A stretch of DNA of 64,000 bases from the NCBI GenBank assembly GCA_028284445.1, contig JANQRS010000030.1, positions 39,311 to 103,310 on the forward strand. The letters run 5' to 3'. Positions 32,046 to 41,922 of this stretch are shown in pieces. Made by a program: the position numbers and the translations under genes. The notes beneath the pieces were generated by a model. The model did no database searches. It was not told the origin of the DNA and saw only the letters and a program-made list of their open reading frames with translations. Position 1 is the first letter of the stretch. Every line of letters starts with the position of its first letter. The DNA comes from Calditrichia bacterium. GTDB taxonomy: Bacteria; Calditrichota; Calditrichia; RBG-13-44-9; J075.

Positions 32046-35000
32046 ATGACGCGGGAGATTATGAACCCTGATATTAGAAAAGTAATTATCCTCGGTAGTT
32101 CCGCCTTGAAAATTGGCGAGGCAGGTGAATTCGACTATTCCGGAAGCCAGGCCATTAAAGCCCTGAAAGAAGAGGGCATCGAGACCATCCTCATTAATCC
32201 CAACATCGCAACCATTCAAACTTCAGATCATTTGGCAGATGAGGTCTATTTCCTGCCCGTGAATCCCTATTTTGTTGAACGGGTGATTGAAAAGGAAAAG
32301 CCGGATGGCTTATTGCTGAGCTTTGGTGGGCAAACCGCTCTGAATTGCGGATTGCAACTGGACGAGCTGGGTATTCTCGAGAAACACAATGTGAAAGTGC
32401 TGGGAACGCCCATCGCCACAATTATGGATACCGAAGATCGTGACCTTTTTGTCCAACGCCTGAATGAAGTAAATGCAAAATCGGCGCGAAGCAAAGCGGC
32501 GGAAACTGTTGAAGAGGCGGTAGAAATTGCTTCCGAAATAGGTTACCCGGTTATCATTCGCATTGCCTTCGCACTCGGTGGCCTGGGGTCAGGCGTTTGT
32601 TTCAACGAGGATGAATTGCGCAAATTGGCGAGCAAAGCGCTGTCGCATACCACCCAGATCCTTGTCGAGGAATACCTACAGGGATGGAAAGAAGTTGAGT
32701 ATGAAGTTGTCCGCGATCGCTACGACAACTGCATCACCGTCTGCAACATGGAAAATTTTGATCCGATGGGCATTCATACCGGCGAGAGTATTGTTGTTGC
32801 GCCCAGCCAGACCCTGACGAATCGCGAATACCATCTCCTGCGAGAGGTGGCAATTCGAGTGATTCGCCATCTTGGAATTGTTGGAGAATGTAATATCCAG
32901 TATGCCCTGGACCCGAAAACTGAAGATTATCGCATTATCGAAGTGAATGCCCGTCTTTCACGAAGTTCGGCATTGGCTTCCAAGGCCACCGGCTATCCAT
33001 TGGCCTTTGTGGCTGCGAAACTGGCCTTGGGCTACGGTTTGCACGAACTTGCCAATTCTATTACCAAAGTGACCAAAGCCTTTTTCGAACCGGCCCTGGA
33101 TTATGTGGTGGTGAAAGTGCCGCGCTGGGACCTGAAGAAGTTTCGTAAAGTGTCCAGACGTCTGGGCTCCGGGATGAAGTCAGTAGGCGAAGTGATGGCC
33201 ATTGGCCGGAGCTTCGAAGAGGCCTTTCAAAAGGCCTTGCGAATGCTGGAAATTGGCGCGATGGGTCTTGTGGGAAACGAAAACTTTCAGTTTGAGAGTG
33301 TAGAGAAAGAGCTGAATCAGCCTACAGAAGAACGGGCATTTGCCATTGCCCGCGGTTTTGAAGAGGGAATGAGCGTCGAAAAAATCTATGAACTATCGCA
33401 CATCGATCCCTGGTTCCTGAATAAAATCAAACATGTTGTGGATCTGGAAAAGGAACTGCTGGCGGCAAATCCGATTCCCGCGGAGCTGCTTCTGCGCGCC
33501 AAAAGAGCCGGTTTTGCTGATAGGCAAATCGCCGCTCTGACCGGCGCCACTCAAAAAGCCATTCGCGACCTGCGACACGAGTATGACATTCGTCCATGGA
33601 TGCGCCAAATCGATACCCTTGGCGCAGAGTATCCGGCGCAGACAAACTATCTTTACCTTTCTTACCACGCACAGGAAGATGACGTCTACTTTCCCGAAGC
33701 CGAAACCGTGATAATTCTCGGCTCCGGGGCCTATCGAATTGGTAGTTCTGTGGAATTTGACTGGTGTTGCGTGAATGCCGGCAAAACCCTGGCTGCTATG
33801 GGCTATCGCACCATCATGCTTAACTACAATCCGGAAACGGTCAGTACCGATTATGATGAATTTGACCTGCTTTTCTTCGACGAAATCAGCGAAGAAAACG
33901 TACTGGAGATCTACGAGCGCTTGAATGCCATGGGCGTGATCGTATCTATGGGCGGGCAGATTCCGAACAACCTGGCGTTGAAGCTATACCAGAATGGCGT
34001 AACAATCCTCGGCACCTCTCCGGAGAAAATCGACAATGCCGAAGATCGCCGCAAGTTCTCAAGCTTGCTGGATCAACTGGGTGTCGATCAGCCTGAGTGG
34101 AAGGAGCTGAGCACGCTCGAAGAGGCCAAGACTTTTGCCCGGGAAGTAGGATATCCGGTTCTGGTGCGGCCCTCTTATGTGCTGAGCGGCGCTGCAATGG
34201 CAGTGGCGCTGAATGATGATGAATTGTCGCGCTACCTGGCGGCGGCAGCACGGATCTCATCGGAATATCCGATCGTGATGAGCAAATTTCTGGAAAATGC
34301 CAAGGAAATCGAGATGGACGCCGTGGCGCATAATGGGCAAATTGTGGCCCACGCCATTTCCGAGCACGTTGAAAATGCCGGCGTGCATTCCGGTGATGCG
34401 ACCCTGGTTCTACCGCCGCAGCGGACCTATCTCGAGACTATTCGCCGGATTCGCCAAATTACTCGCCAAATTGCCGGTGCTCTGGAGATTAACGGGCCGT
34501 TTAATATTCAATTCATTGCCAAGAATAATGAAGTGAAGGTGATTGAATGTAATCTTCGTGCCTCAAGAAGCTTCCCGTTTGTCTCAAAAACTCTGCGGCA
34601 GAATTTTATTGACCTGGCAACGCGGGTGATCATGGATAAGGAAATTGTGCCCTTAAAGAATGATATGTTTGATCTGAATTATGTTGGGGTGAAAGCGCCG
34701 CAATTTTCTTTTACCCGCCTGGAGGGGGCAGATCCGACCCTGGGCGTTGAGATGGCCAGTACCGGGGAAGTGGCTTGCCTGGGGAACGACTTTGAAGAGG
34801 CCTTCCTGAAAGCGTTGATTTCAGTGGGTTTTAAACTGCCGGTGAAAAATATCCTCTTGTCAACCGGTTCGATCGAGTCTAAGGCCGACTTACTGGATAG
34901 CTGTCGCATGCTGGACAAATTTGGCATGAAGTTCTACGCAACCAGGGGAACCGCGGCCTTCCTGACGGATAATGGCATTGATGCAACAGTACTGCACTGG

Positions 35001-35246
35001 CCACTGGATGATGAGCAGCCAAATACGATTGATTACATCAAAGAAGGCAAGATCGATTTGGTTCTCAATATTCCAAAGAGTTCGCAGCAGTCGGAACTAA
35101 CCAATGGATATATGATTCGCCGAACCGCCGTCGATTATGGTGTGCCGCTGATTACCAATCGCCAGGTGGCAATGCGTTTTGCAGAAGCGATTTGCCATAA
35201 GCAACTGGTCGACCTCGAAATCAAGAGCTGGAACGAATATAAATAG
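32046..35246 (+). CDS. carB: Carbamoyl-phosphate synthase large subunit
   Basis: The 1066-residue enzyme has two ATP-grasp halves. The first starts 'VIILGSSALKIGEAGEFDYSGSQA' and the second 'VIILGSGAYRIGSSVEFDWC'. A C-terminal MGS-like regulatory domain includes 'MLDKFGMKFYATRGTAAFL'. It makes carbamoyl phosphate from bicarbonate, ammonia and two ATP. The 'AGEFDYSGSQA' start and the linker 'PAQTNYLYLSYHAQEDD' are those of the Bacteroidota-like/eukaryotic-type enzyme rather than the proteobacterial one. An alternative start at 32061 has GGGAG close upstream. It is co-transcribed with carA. Confidence 0.97.
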   Translation: MTREIMNPDIRKVIILGSSALKIGEAGEFDYSGSQAIKALKEEGIETILINPNIATIQTSDHLADEVYFLPVNPYFVERVIEKEKPDGLLLSFGGQTALNCGLQLDELGILEKHNVKVLGTPIATIMDTEDRDLFVQRLNEVNAKSARSKAAETVEEAVEIASEIGYPVIIRIAFALGGLGSGVCFNEDELRKLASKALSHTTQILVEEYLQGWKEVEYEVVRDRYDNCITVCNMENFDPMGIHTGESIVVAPSQTLTNREYHLLREVAIRVIRHLGIVGECNIQYALDPKTEDYRIIEVNARLSRSSALASKATGYPLAFVAAKLALGYGLHELANSITKVTKAFFEPALDYVVVKVPRWDLKKFRKVSRRLGSGMKSVGEVMAIGRSFEEAFQKALRMLEIGAMGLVGNENFQFESVEKELNQPTEERAFAIARGFEEGMSVEKIYELSHIDPWFLNKIKHVVDLEKELLAANPIPAELLLRAKRAGFADRQIAALTGATQKAIRDLRHEYDIRPWMRQIDTLGAEYPAQTNYLYLSYHAQEDDVYFPEAETVIILGSGAYRIGSSVEFDWCCVNAGKTLAAMGYRTIMLNYNPETVSTDYDEFDLLFFDEISEENVLEIYERLNAMGVIVSMGGQIPNNLALKLYQNGVTILGTSPEKIDNAEDRRKFSSLLDQLGVDQPEWKELSTLEEAKTFAREVGYPVLVRPSYVLSGAAMAVALNDDELSRYLAAAARISSEYPIVMSKFLENAKEIEMDAVAHNGQIVAHAISEHVENAGVHSGDATLVLPPQRTYLETIRRIRQITRQIAGALEINGPFNIQFIAKNNEVKVIECNLRASRSFPFVSKTLRQNFIDLATRVIMDKEIVPLKNDMFDLNYVGVKAPQFSFTRLEGADPTLGVEMASTGEVACLGNDFEEAFLKALISVGFKLPVKNILLSTGSIESKADLLDSCRMLDKFGMKFYATRGTAAFLTDNGIDATVLHWPLDDEQPNTIDYIKEGKIDLVLNIPKSSQQSELTNGYMIRRTAVDYGVPLITNRQVAMRFAEAICHKQLVDLEIKSWNEYK

Positions 35247-35454
35247 ACTGTTAGTGCGCGGCTTTGCCGTGTTTGTCTTTTCGCTCATGTGTGGCTCTGC
35301 CGCACATGAGCTTCAAGAACCTTCCCACTTTTCTCACAAAAAACAAAAAATCTCTGCACAAAGCGCAATATTATGTTGACTCCAATCAGGTTCCTTTCGG
35401 ATCTTGATAAAGTACTGACGGCAAAGATGATCTTACACATAGCATTGGGACGAT

Positions 35455-36405
35455 ATGAAGATTGTGATTCCTGGCGGAACCGGACAGGTTGGCATATTGC
35501 TGGCGCGCCGCTTTCAAGCTGACGGACATGAGGTAACCGTTTTAAGTCGAGGCCGGCAAAAAGCTCCCTGGCGGATAGTGGAATGGGATGGCAAGACAAT
35601 GGGGGAGTGGAAAAACGAACTGGACGGCGCAGACGTCGTCATAAATCTCGCTGGTCGAAGCGTCAATTGCCGGTATAATGCCGCAAATCGTCAAGAGATT
35701 GTTGATAGCCGGGTAGAGTCAACGCGAATTATCGGCAAGGCGATTGCTGAAGTGAAGCGCCCGCCGTCAGTTTGGCTGCAAGCCAGCACGGCGACAATTT
35801 ATGCGCACCGCTTCGATGTGCCAAATGATGAAGCCACCGGGATTATCGGTGGACGGGAAACCAATGCCCCGGAAACCTGGAAATTTAGTATAGAGGTGGC
35901 CAAGGCCTGGGAATATGCCCTGGACCAGGCAGCGACCTCGAAAACGCGTAAGGTGAAGATGCGGGCAGCGATGGTGATGAGCCCTGACAAGGATGGCATC
36001 TTTGATACGTTATTGACGCTGGTGAAGCGCGGACTGGGCGGGACAGCTGCCAGCGGCCGCCAGTATATTTCCTGGATTCACGAATTTGATTTTATCAATG
36101 CAATCTACTGGCTGATTGATCAGCCAAAGATTTCCGGAGCAGTAAACCTCGCCTCACCCAATCCCTTGCCAAATGCTGAGTTTATGAAAATATTGCGGGA
36201 GGCCGCTAATGTCGGAATCGGCATACCGGCGACACGCTGGATGCTGGAAATCGGGGCGGTATTAATGCGAACGGAAACCGAGCTGATCCTGAAGAGCCGT
36301 CGCGTGGTACCGGGCATCTTGCTGAAAAAAGGATTTCAGTTCCAATACCCTGATTGGGAAACAGCCGCAAAAGAATTGATTTGCAGGAGGAAACAGGGGG
36401 AATAA
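35455..36405 (+). CDS. TIGR01777-type SDR epimerase-like protein
   Basis: The 316-residue protein is an extended SDR: 'MKIVIPGGTGQVGILLARRF' binds NAD(P), and 'ADVVINLAGRSVNCRYN' and 'SVWLQASTATIYAHR' match the YfcH/SDR39U1 group. The C-terminal 'RVVPGILLKKGFQFQYPDWETA' is the small DUF1731-like tail. The catalytic Tyr is displaced, as in many members of this group. The substrate is unknown. It is followed after 5 bp by a membrane protein gene, suggesting a two-gene operon. Confidence 0.88.
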   Translation: MKIVIPGGTGQVGILLARRFQADGHEVTVLSRGRQKAPWRIVEWDGKTMGEWKNELDGADVVINLAGRSVNCRYNAANRQEIVDSRVESTRIIGKAIAEVKRPPSVWLQASTATIYAHRFDVPNDEATGIIGGRETNAPETWKFSIEVAKAWEYALDQAATSKTRKVKMRAAMVMSPDKDGIFDTLLTLVKRGLGGTAASGRQYISWIHEFDFINAIYWLIDQPKISGAVNLASPNPLPNAEFMKILREAANVGIGIPATRWMLEIGAVLMRTETELILKSRRVVPGILLKKGFQFQYPDWETAAKELICRRKQGE

Positions 36406-36410
36406 GCAAC

Positions 36411-37166
36411 ATGTACGAGGAATTTCTGGCGCCGCTGACGCGGCGGCGCAACCAGCTGAGGGAGCAACTGAAGATCAGTGTGTCGGCGAAGGAGCGCGAA
36501 GCGCTGGAAGCTAAATTGGCCGAGGTTGAGGTGGAGCGGACTGCCACAGAAGAGTATCTTATTGGATTTGCCGGGCATTTGAAGGAGTTTGAGAAGAAAA
36601 TGGTGTCGGATAAACTCGACGAGAGCTTATTCCCTAAATCTATGCAAGTGAAGGAATTTCAACCGGGTAGATTGCTGAGGGTAGCGGTGCTCAGCACCCT
36701 CGATGAAAAAATCAGCCGCGGAGCGGTGGCCTTCCTATATGCGCTTGCTGTTGTGGCCCTTGTTGGCATGTTTGTGCCGCTGCCAATTTGGCTAACAGCG
36801 CCAATCATTATCTATGGTGCATATCGACTCTATCTCCTCAATACCATGACATTTCATCTGATTCGGCAACAAATCAGCTACGTTACTGTTGCCTCACCCA
36901 ATTGGCGGGGCGTTCCGCAGCCGGTAAAGGTCGTTTCCGATAGCATTGGGCAGGAATGGCGTGCCTACATGACAGTTATGAACCACAAGATTGCAGAAAC
37001 TGACTTATACGATAAAGAAGCAGATGCTCGCGCGGAACTGTTGCCTTTTGCCCAGGTGATAAACTGGCGAAATGGCTATCCGCTGGATATCGGCGGCTGG
37101 TCGAAAGAATCAGTCTATACACGAGAGGACTGGATGACGAAATATCTGGATTCTACAGAAGATTAG
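36411..37166 (+). CDS. Unknown coiled-coil membrane protein
   Basis: I do not recognise this family. The ATG at 36411 follows GGGGG and lies 5 bp after the epimerase stop; a longer frame from 36354 would overlap that gene. Residues 1-65 are a charged coiled coil ('RRRNQLREQLKISVSAKEREALEAKLAEVE'). Two membrane segments lie at about 103-122 and 123-142. A soluble C-terminal region of about 110 residues ends 'YTREDWMTKYLDSTED'. The product of 251 residues is probably an inner-membrane protein. Confidence 0.75.
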   Translation: MYEEFLAPLTRRRNQLREQLKISVSAKEREALEAKLAEVEVERTATEEYLIGFAGHLKEFEKKMVSDKLDESLFPKSMQVKEFQPGRLLRVAVLSTLDEKISRGAVAFLYALAVVALVGMFVPLPIWLTAPIIIYGAYRLYLLNTMTFHLIRQQISYVTVASPNWRGVPQPVKVVSDSIGQEWRAYMTVMNHKIAETDLYDKEADARAELLPFAQVINWRNGYPLDIGGWSKESVYTREDWMTKYLDSTED

Positions 37167-37174
37167 AAAAGAGA

Positions 37175-37218
37175 CATCCCCCTGTTTCCCCCTTCGAAGG
37201 GGGAAACAGGGGGATGTT
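37175..37218. repeat. Family A palindrome (22-bp arms), bidirectional terminator-like
   Basis: The left arm begins ACATCCCCCTGTTTCCCCC and folds perfectly on itself around TTCGAA, followed by T6. It lies 8 bp after the upstream stop codon, between convergent genes. Related copies are at 51154-51197 and 52066-52107. Confidence 0.9.
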
Positions 37219-37243
37219 TTTTATCCCGTGTTATCTACGCTAG

Positions 37244-37268
37244 CGGGAAACAAGGGATGTTTTTTATT
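37244..37268. repeat. Degenerate half copy of family A
   Basis: GCGGGAAACAAGGGATGTT plus a T-run matches the right half of the adjacent full element with one substitution and one change in the G-run. It looks like a partial duplication. Confidence 0.65.
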
Positions 37269-37271
37269 CCA

Positions 37272-37301
37272 CCTCTATCTCCCCCCGGGGGGAGATAGAG
37301 G
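37272..37301. repeat. Family B palindrome (15-bp arms)
   Basis: CCTCTATCTCCCCCC pairs perfectly with 37287-37301, giving a 30-bp perfect palindrome with no loop bases. Diverged copies occur at 46178-46218 and 48519-48558, both beside gene ends. Confidence 0.85.
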
Positions 37302-37344
37302 GGGGACGGTTATTGCTCTATCTAACGCTGCTAATTAATTCTTC

Positions 37345-39564
37345 TTAAAACTCACCTGCGAATGAAATCGAATAGTTCCTCAGCTCACCGATGTTCTGCT
37401 CAACAACCGTATACTGATAGTTGAAGGCATTCTTGGATTGCAGAACAACCATGAACTGGCGCCACTGGTAACGAGCGCGAAAGTTGAAGGTCTTCTGGGG
37501 CACGCGTTGCTCATTCCGAAAGAATGATACGCGATCAAAACGGCTGATGTAGCGATAATCCATCTCAAATGTCAGCGGGCCAAGCGCCAGTGCCGGCGAT
37601 ACAAAACCGCTGAACTTCGGGCGGTAGGGCAGGGTTTCGCCATCTTCAAAGAAACACTGCAGGTCTTCGCCGCGGCTTTCACTTTCCATCCAGGTGCCGT
37701 TCATGCGCAAACGGAGGCGGTTCTTCCAAAATTGCATAGCGGTTTCCGCTTCAATACCGCGAATCCGTGCTTTGTCACAATTGCGGAACTGCAGAACCAG
37801 GTTCAAATCGCTGATTTGCGTTAATTCAATCAGGTTTTCATAATCGCTGATAAATCCGGCGATTTCCAAAGAAAAATTGTCGCTCAGTCGCTGGCGAATA
37901 CCAATATCATATAATGTTGCCCGTTCCGGCTGCAAATCGACATTGGATAGCAATGTTGCTGCGCCCTGGATATCGGTTTCAGTAAACCGTTCAGCAATTG
38001 ATGGAGCGCGGAAGCCGCGGCCGATGGAACTGTGTACGGTGGTATTTTCAAAAGGCTGCAAGCTGATGCCGAATTTTGGGCTCAATTGACCATCGGTTTC
38101 CATGTCGTCCAGCAAGTAGAAGTCCTGGCGCACGCCCATATTGATTTGCATACGCTCGGTGACTTTCCAGTTGTCCTGGATGTAGGGGCTGTAGGTATTG
38201 GCAATGTGCTTGCCGAAAAATCCTGATTCAGCGATATCTCGGCGATAGTCAACCCCGAAGGTAACGGTATGACTGCTATTCGGCAGCCAAACGCCGCGTG
38301 CCTCTCCCGAGAAGCCAAGTGCCGGCTCAAATCCGCGCGTGAAATCCAGCGGTAAGCCCAGGAGTTGAGAATTCAGGGAAAAACGCAGCTTTGTGACAAA
38401 CTTTGGTGAGAACACCTGGTTGTAGACTGCGGAGAAAAGCAGGCCATCTACTTCTGCACGATCTTCATAATCGGTGCTGAGTGCGCGATTTTGGCTTTCC
38501 CAGAGGGCAAAGAGTCCTCGCTCTTCACGATTGTAGGCAAAGAACATCGATACATTTGAGCCATTGCCGAAGTTGATGACCGGACGCGCTGTAAAATACC
38601 AGCGGTCGAGGTCGGAATTGTCGCGCCAGCCGGTATTGAAGTAGCGCGAAACCGAAGCCTGGATACCGACAGGGCCGATGCTCTGGCTGTAGCTGAAATC
38701 CGTGCCGTAAAAATAGAGGTCATCTTCTGTCCACTGCCATTCCGGTGAGTTGGGATCGGAGTAGAGGCCGCCGGTGGTACGATAGGAGAAGCGCGGCTTC
38801 TCCGTTGGGCGACGGCTTATCAGGTTTACAACAGCGCTAATGCCACCGGAGCCGTACATAACTGATGAGGCGCCCTTCAATACTTCCGCGCGCTCAAACT
38901 CTGTAGCTGGTAGGAAGTCCCAATTTGCCCGGCTAAAATCGCTGGTTAGCATAGGGACGTCATCAATCATCATTAATACACGGCTGCCACCAACGCCAAG
39001 GAAGCTATAACCGCTTCCGCCGCGCACGCTGATGTTCTCACCAATGAGGTCAACTGCCGGTAGTTCCTGCAGCGCGCCGGCAACCAGGTGATGAGTGCGC
39101 TCAAAAATATCCGCGTGGCCCATCACGTTCACACTATTGGTGGCTTCCGCAAGGCTTTCCGTTTGACGAGAGCCGGTAATAACGATCTGGTCAAACATAA
39201 TTGCCGACGGATCGAGAGCCAGATTCACGTCTGTTACCGAACCAGCGTCAATCGACAGCTTTTGTTTGGCCTGGGAGTAGCCAATATAGTTGACCAGCAG
39301 TTCAACCTCACCTGTCGGCACATTCTTAACCACATAATATCCGTCGGCGTCGGTGCTGGCACCGAGCAGCGTGCCTACCAAAATGACGTTGGCGCCGTGC
39401 AGCGGATTGCCGTTGTTGCTATCGGTGATTTGTCCGCGGATTTGTCCGGTCTCATTTGCGAAGAGCCCGGTTGATACAATCAGCAGAGCGAAGGCCGTCA
39501 AATAAGCGATCACCCGGTTGGCCGCAGCCGGATGACGCATCATATTATCATTTATCAAGGTCAT
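37345..39564 (-). CDS. TonB-dependent outer-membrane receptor
   Basis: From ATG 39564 the product has about 739 residues, a signal peptide ('VIAYLTAFALLIVSTGLFA'), and a carboxypeptidase-regulatory-like domain ('GQIRGQITDSNNGNPLHGANVILVG'). The plug domain follows ('FDQIVITGSRQTESLAEATNSVNVM'; 'SSVMYGSGGISAVVNLISRRP'), then a 22-strand barrel ending in an aromatic residue ('ISFAGEF'). The ligand is unknown; the layout resembles BtuB/colicin-I-type receptors. Upstream in-frame starts at 39678 and 39621 are less likely. A small lipoprotein gene precedes it, suggesting a receptor-lipoprotein pair. Confidence 0.9.
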   Translation of the reverse strand: MTLINDNMMRHPAAANRVIAYLTAFALLIVSTGLFANETGQIRGQITDSNNGNPLHGANVILVGTLLGASTDADGYYVVKNVPTGEVELLVNYIGYSQAKQKLSIDAGSVTDVNLALDPSAIMFDQIVITGSRQTESLAEATNSVNVMGHADIFERTHHLVAGALQELPAVDLIGENISVRGGSGYSFLGVGGSRVLMMIDDVPMLTSDFSRANWDFLPATEFERAEVLKGASSVMYGSGGISAVVNLISRRPTEKPRFSYRTTGGLYSDPNSPEWQWTEDDLYFYGTDFSYSQSIGPVGIQASVSRYFNTGWRDNSDLDRWYFTARPVINFGNGSNVSMFFAYNREERGLFALWESQNRALSTDYEDRAEVDGLLFSAVYNQVFSPKFVTKLRFSLNSQLLGLPLDFTRGFEPALGFSGEARGVWLPNSSHTVTFGVDYRRDIAESGFFGKHIANTYSPYIQDNWKVTERMQINMGVRQDFYLLDDMETDGQLSPKFGISLQPFENTTVHSSIGRGFRAPSIAERFTETDIQGAATLLSNVDLQPERATLYDIGIRQRLSDNFSLEIAGFISDYENLIELTQISDLNLVLQFRNCDKARIRGIEAETAMQFWKNRLRLRMNGTWMESESRGEDLQCFFEDGETLPYRPKFSGFVSPALALGPLTFEMDYRYISRFDRVSFFRNEQRVPQKTFNFRARYQWRQFMVVLQSKNAFNYQYTVVEQNIGELRNYSISFAGEF

Positions 39565-39674
39565 GGTCTTTCCAAATTTTGAATTTCTGGACAATTTCTT
39601 TTCCAGCCTATTATGTGACATCCTTTCACGAGCAATGTCCAAATACATAGCAGGCGTTGCTAACGGCTCGCCTG

Positions 39675-40538
39675 TCACGGCCGAATGCCGTCGGGCAGGC
39701 TGCCAAAGTCGGCACTAAAGTCTATACCGCCGAGATTCTGGCCTTCCTCGACAGTCACTTCGCCGGGGAGCGTGATATCATTTGGGTTACGATAGTAGCC
39801 AATCAGTTTCATCTCTTCCAAAGGGGTGCTGAAGCCTTTCCAGAAAAGGCCAATTAGCTTATAATCATTACGGAAAACACGCAGCTCATAAGACGTGCTG
39901 GGGCGATTTCCGGAAACCGGCAAAGGAATTCCACCGATGAGCAACAGTGAACCGGCAAAGTCATCAAAGTTTGGTGGCGCATTGAAAGCCGCCACGAGCA
40001 GTGCTTCGGTATCGGAAGGCAGGGTGCCCTCAAAATTGATCCGGCCGTTGATGCGTGCGTCCGCAGCCGCGAAGTTCCACAAGGCATATACATCAATATC
40101 CTGCACGTGGGTGTTGTCATCAACAATATCTACCGGCAGCAGTTCAAGCTGGAACGGCGGAAAATATCCATATAGACCGAGCAGGCTGTTAAATGACCAG
40201 GATTCACCTTTTTGCCGCCAAAGCAGCACAACAGATGCATACTCTGCAGGGGGCAGCGCCAGTTCATATCTGGCTGTGTCCTCCTTAAAATCCAGTGGTT
40301 CGCTGAAAAATACATCTCCCAAACCGGAGGGCGGGAAGTTCAACAAAGCTGCAATTCTTACTTCTCCGACATTGTCCGGACGAAATTCCGGCAACAAATA
40401 TGTGATTTTACCGGAGACTTTTGATTCCAGCGGCGTTAACCCTTTGTCGGTATCGCAACCAAGCGTTCCGAAGCCAAGCAGGGCAAGCACTGCAAACTGT
40501 AAAATGAGCGTGATTAACTGATGATTTCTGTCTCGCAT
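39675..40538 (-). CDS. Unknown lipoprotein upstream of TonB receptor
   Basis: The 287-residue product has a lipobox ('GFGTLGCDTD', Cys about 28). The mature part is beta-rich with two similar halves: 'VSGKITYLLPEFRPDNVGEVRIAALL' and 'INGRINFEGTLPSDTEALLVAAF'. Both look like repeated beta-sandwich units ending in a statement about a value. I do not recognise the family. It lies about 110 bp upstream of the TonB receptor on the same strand, so it may be a surface partner that helps capture the ligand. Confidence 0.78.
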   Translation of the reverse strand: MRDRNHQLITLILQFAVLALLGFGTLGCDTDKGLTPLESKVSGKITYLLPEFRPDNVGEVRIAALLNFPPSGLGDVFFSEPLDFKEDTARYELALPPAEYASVVLLWRQKGESWSFNSLLGLYGYFPPFQLELLPVDIVDDNTHVQDIDVYALWNFAAADARINGRINFEGTLPSDTEALLVAAFNAPPNFDDFAGSLLLIGGIPLPVSGNRPSTSYELRVFRNDYKLIGLFWKGFSTPLEEMKLIGYYRNPNDITLPGEVTVEEGQNLGGIDFSADFGSLPDGIRP

Positions 40539-40784
40539 AAGTGTGTCCGTTATATTCTTGATTTAAGGTTTAGTGATTTCGATCAATCGAGAAACTCAGG
40601 TCGCCGTTATATACTCCCGGCGCTTTTAATTTAGAGGGATTTTTTTTGAAATTGTCACTCTAATAAATCACTTAGAAGTTTTAATGAATGAAACTACATT
40701 ACTGTTCAGATGAGGAATAGTACTCTTTATGCCAGGGATGTTTTTGTTATTACCATATCACTTTAATTTCCGTTGGAGGAATTT

Positions 40785-41849
40785 ATGACAGCTAAACGAC
40801 TATTTGCAAGTATCTTCCTATCAATAGCATTTGCTTTGTCGCCACTCGCCGCTCAGAGCATTCAGGCTATTCATGGGTCTCCGGAGCCGCAACTGGATTC
40901 AGCTGACGTATATGTATTGCTTGGCCCCTTGACCGTTTTAGAATTGCAAGATATCGATTTTCGTGAATCCAATCCTTACTTCTCTTCTCCGCTTGGTGGA
41001 CTTACATTGAACTTTGGCGTTGCGCCGGGCAATAGCACTGCAGCAGCTGATACCTTGTTGAACTTCCCTTTCTTTCTGGCAACCGAAACAACTTATACCG
41101 GAATTATTGCCGGGGTTCAGGATCCCAGCAGCTACGCTGCCAACCCGGATGGCCACGATATCGGTCTCGATGTATTTGTGTATGATCAAGCGCGTATGGC
41201 CGGAACAACCGCCGGCAGCATTGATCTGCTGGTAGTTCATGCTGTTTCGGACGCCCCGACAGTTGATATTCGCCTGTTGGATGGCACTTTGCTGGTTGAC
41301 GATATCGCATATGGCGATTACTCAAACTATATCACCGTCGCGCCGGCAAACTATACGCTATCAGTTACCGATGCCACCGGCTTGATTGAAGTCGCTCGTT
41401 TCGGTGCTGACCTCAGCGCCTATGCGGACAGTGCTATCACCATCGCTGCCACCGGATTCCTGGATCCGACAGCGAACAATGACGGACCGTCTCTTGCTGT
41501 TCAGGGTGTCTTGCCGTCCGGCGACATCATCGATTTTGAACCGCTAGATCTGACCGGAATTGAAGATGAAGGTGTTGCTGCAATTGATGATTTTGTTCTT
41601 GCTCAGAACTATCCGAATCCTTTCAACCCGTCGACAACAATCGAATTTACTCTGGGAAGCCGTCAGTCTATTTCGCTGCGGATTTTCAACGCGGTCGGTC
41701 AGGTCGTTGAGGTATTGGTTCAGGATGAGCTGTCTGCTGGTCAGCATCAGTATACCTGGCAGGCAAGCGACGTTGCCAGTGGCGTATACTACTATCAGTT
41801 GACAAGCGGTAACAAAGTTGAAACACGGAAGATGATGCTGCTGAAGTAA
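40785..41849 (+). CDS. Secreted DUF4397-domain protein with T9SS sorting domain
   Basis: The start has GGAGG 6 nt upstream. The 354-residue product has a signal peptide (about 1-24, 'FALSPLAAQS'). Two DUF4397-like beta domains follow, around 'IQAIHGSPEPQLDSADVYV' and 'LLVVHAVSDAPTVDIRLLDG'. The C-terminal sorting domain has NYPNPFNP at 275-282 and ends 'ETRKMMLLK'. It is probably a surface or released protein of unknown function. It diverges from the lipoprotein/TonB-receptor pair and has its own terminator. Confidence 0.88.
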   Translation: MTAKRLFASIFLSIAFALSPLAAQSIQAIHGSPEPQLDSADVYVLLGPLTVLELQDIDFRESNPYFSSPLGGLTLNFGVAPGNSTAAADTLLNFPFFLATETTYTGIIAGVQDPSSYAANPDGHDIGLDVFVYDQARMAGTTAGSIDLLVVHAVSDAPTVDIRLLDGTLLVDDIAYGDYSNYITVAPANYTLSVTDATGLIEVARFGADLSAYADSAITIAATGFLDPTANNDGPSLAVQGVLPSGDIIDFEPLDLTGIEDEGVAAIDDFVLAQNYPNPFNPSTTIEFTLGSRQSISLRIFNAVGQVVEVLVQDELSAGQHQYTWQASDVASGVYYYQLTSGNKVETRKMMLLK

Positions 41850-41874
41850 GCTGAATTATACTCGAAGATTTTCG

Positions 41875-41914
41875 AAAAGGGCGTTTCGGTTTTCCGGAAT
41901 GCCCTTTTTTATTT
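41875..41914 (+). terminator. Rho-independent terminator
   Basis: AAAAGGGCGTTTCGG folds with CCGGAATGCCCTTTT around TTTT, followed by T6 and A. It lies 26 bp after the DUF4397 gene stop. Confidence 0.85.
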
Positions 41915-41922
41915 GCACCGAT

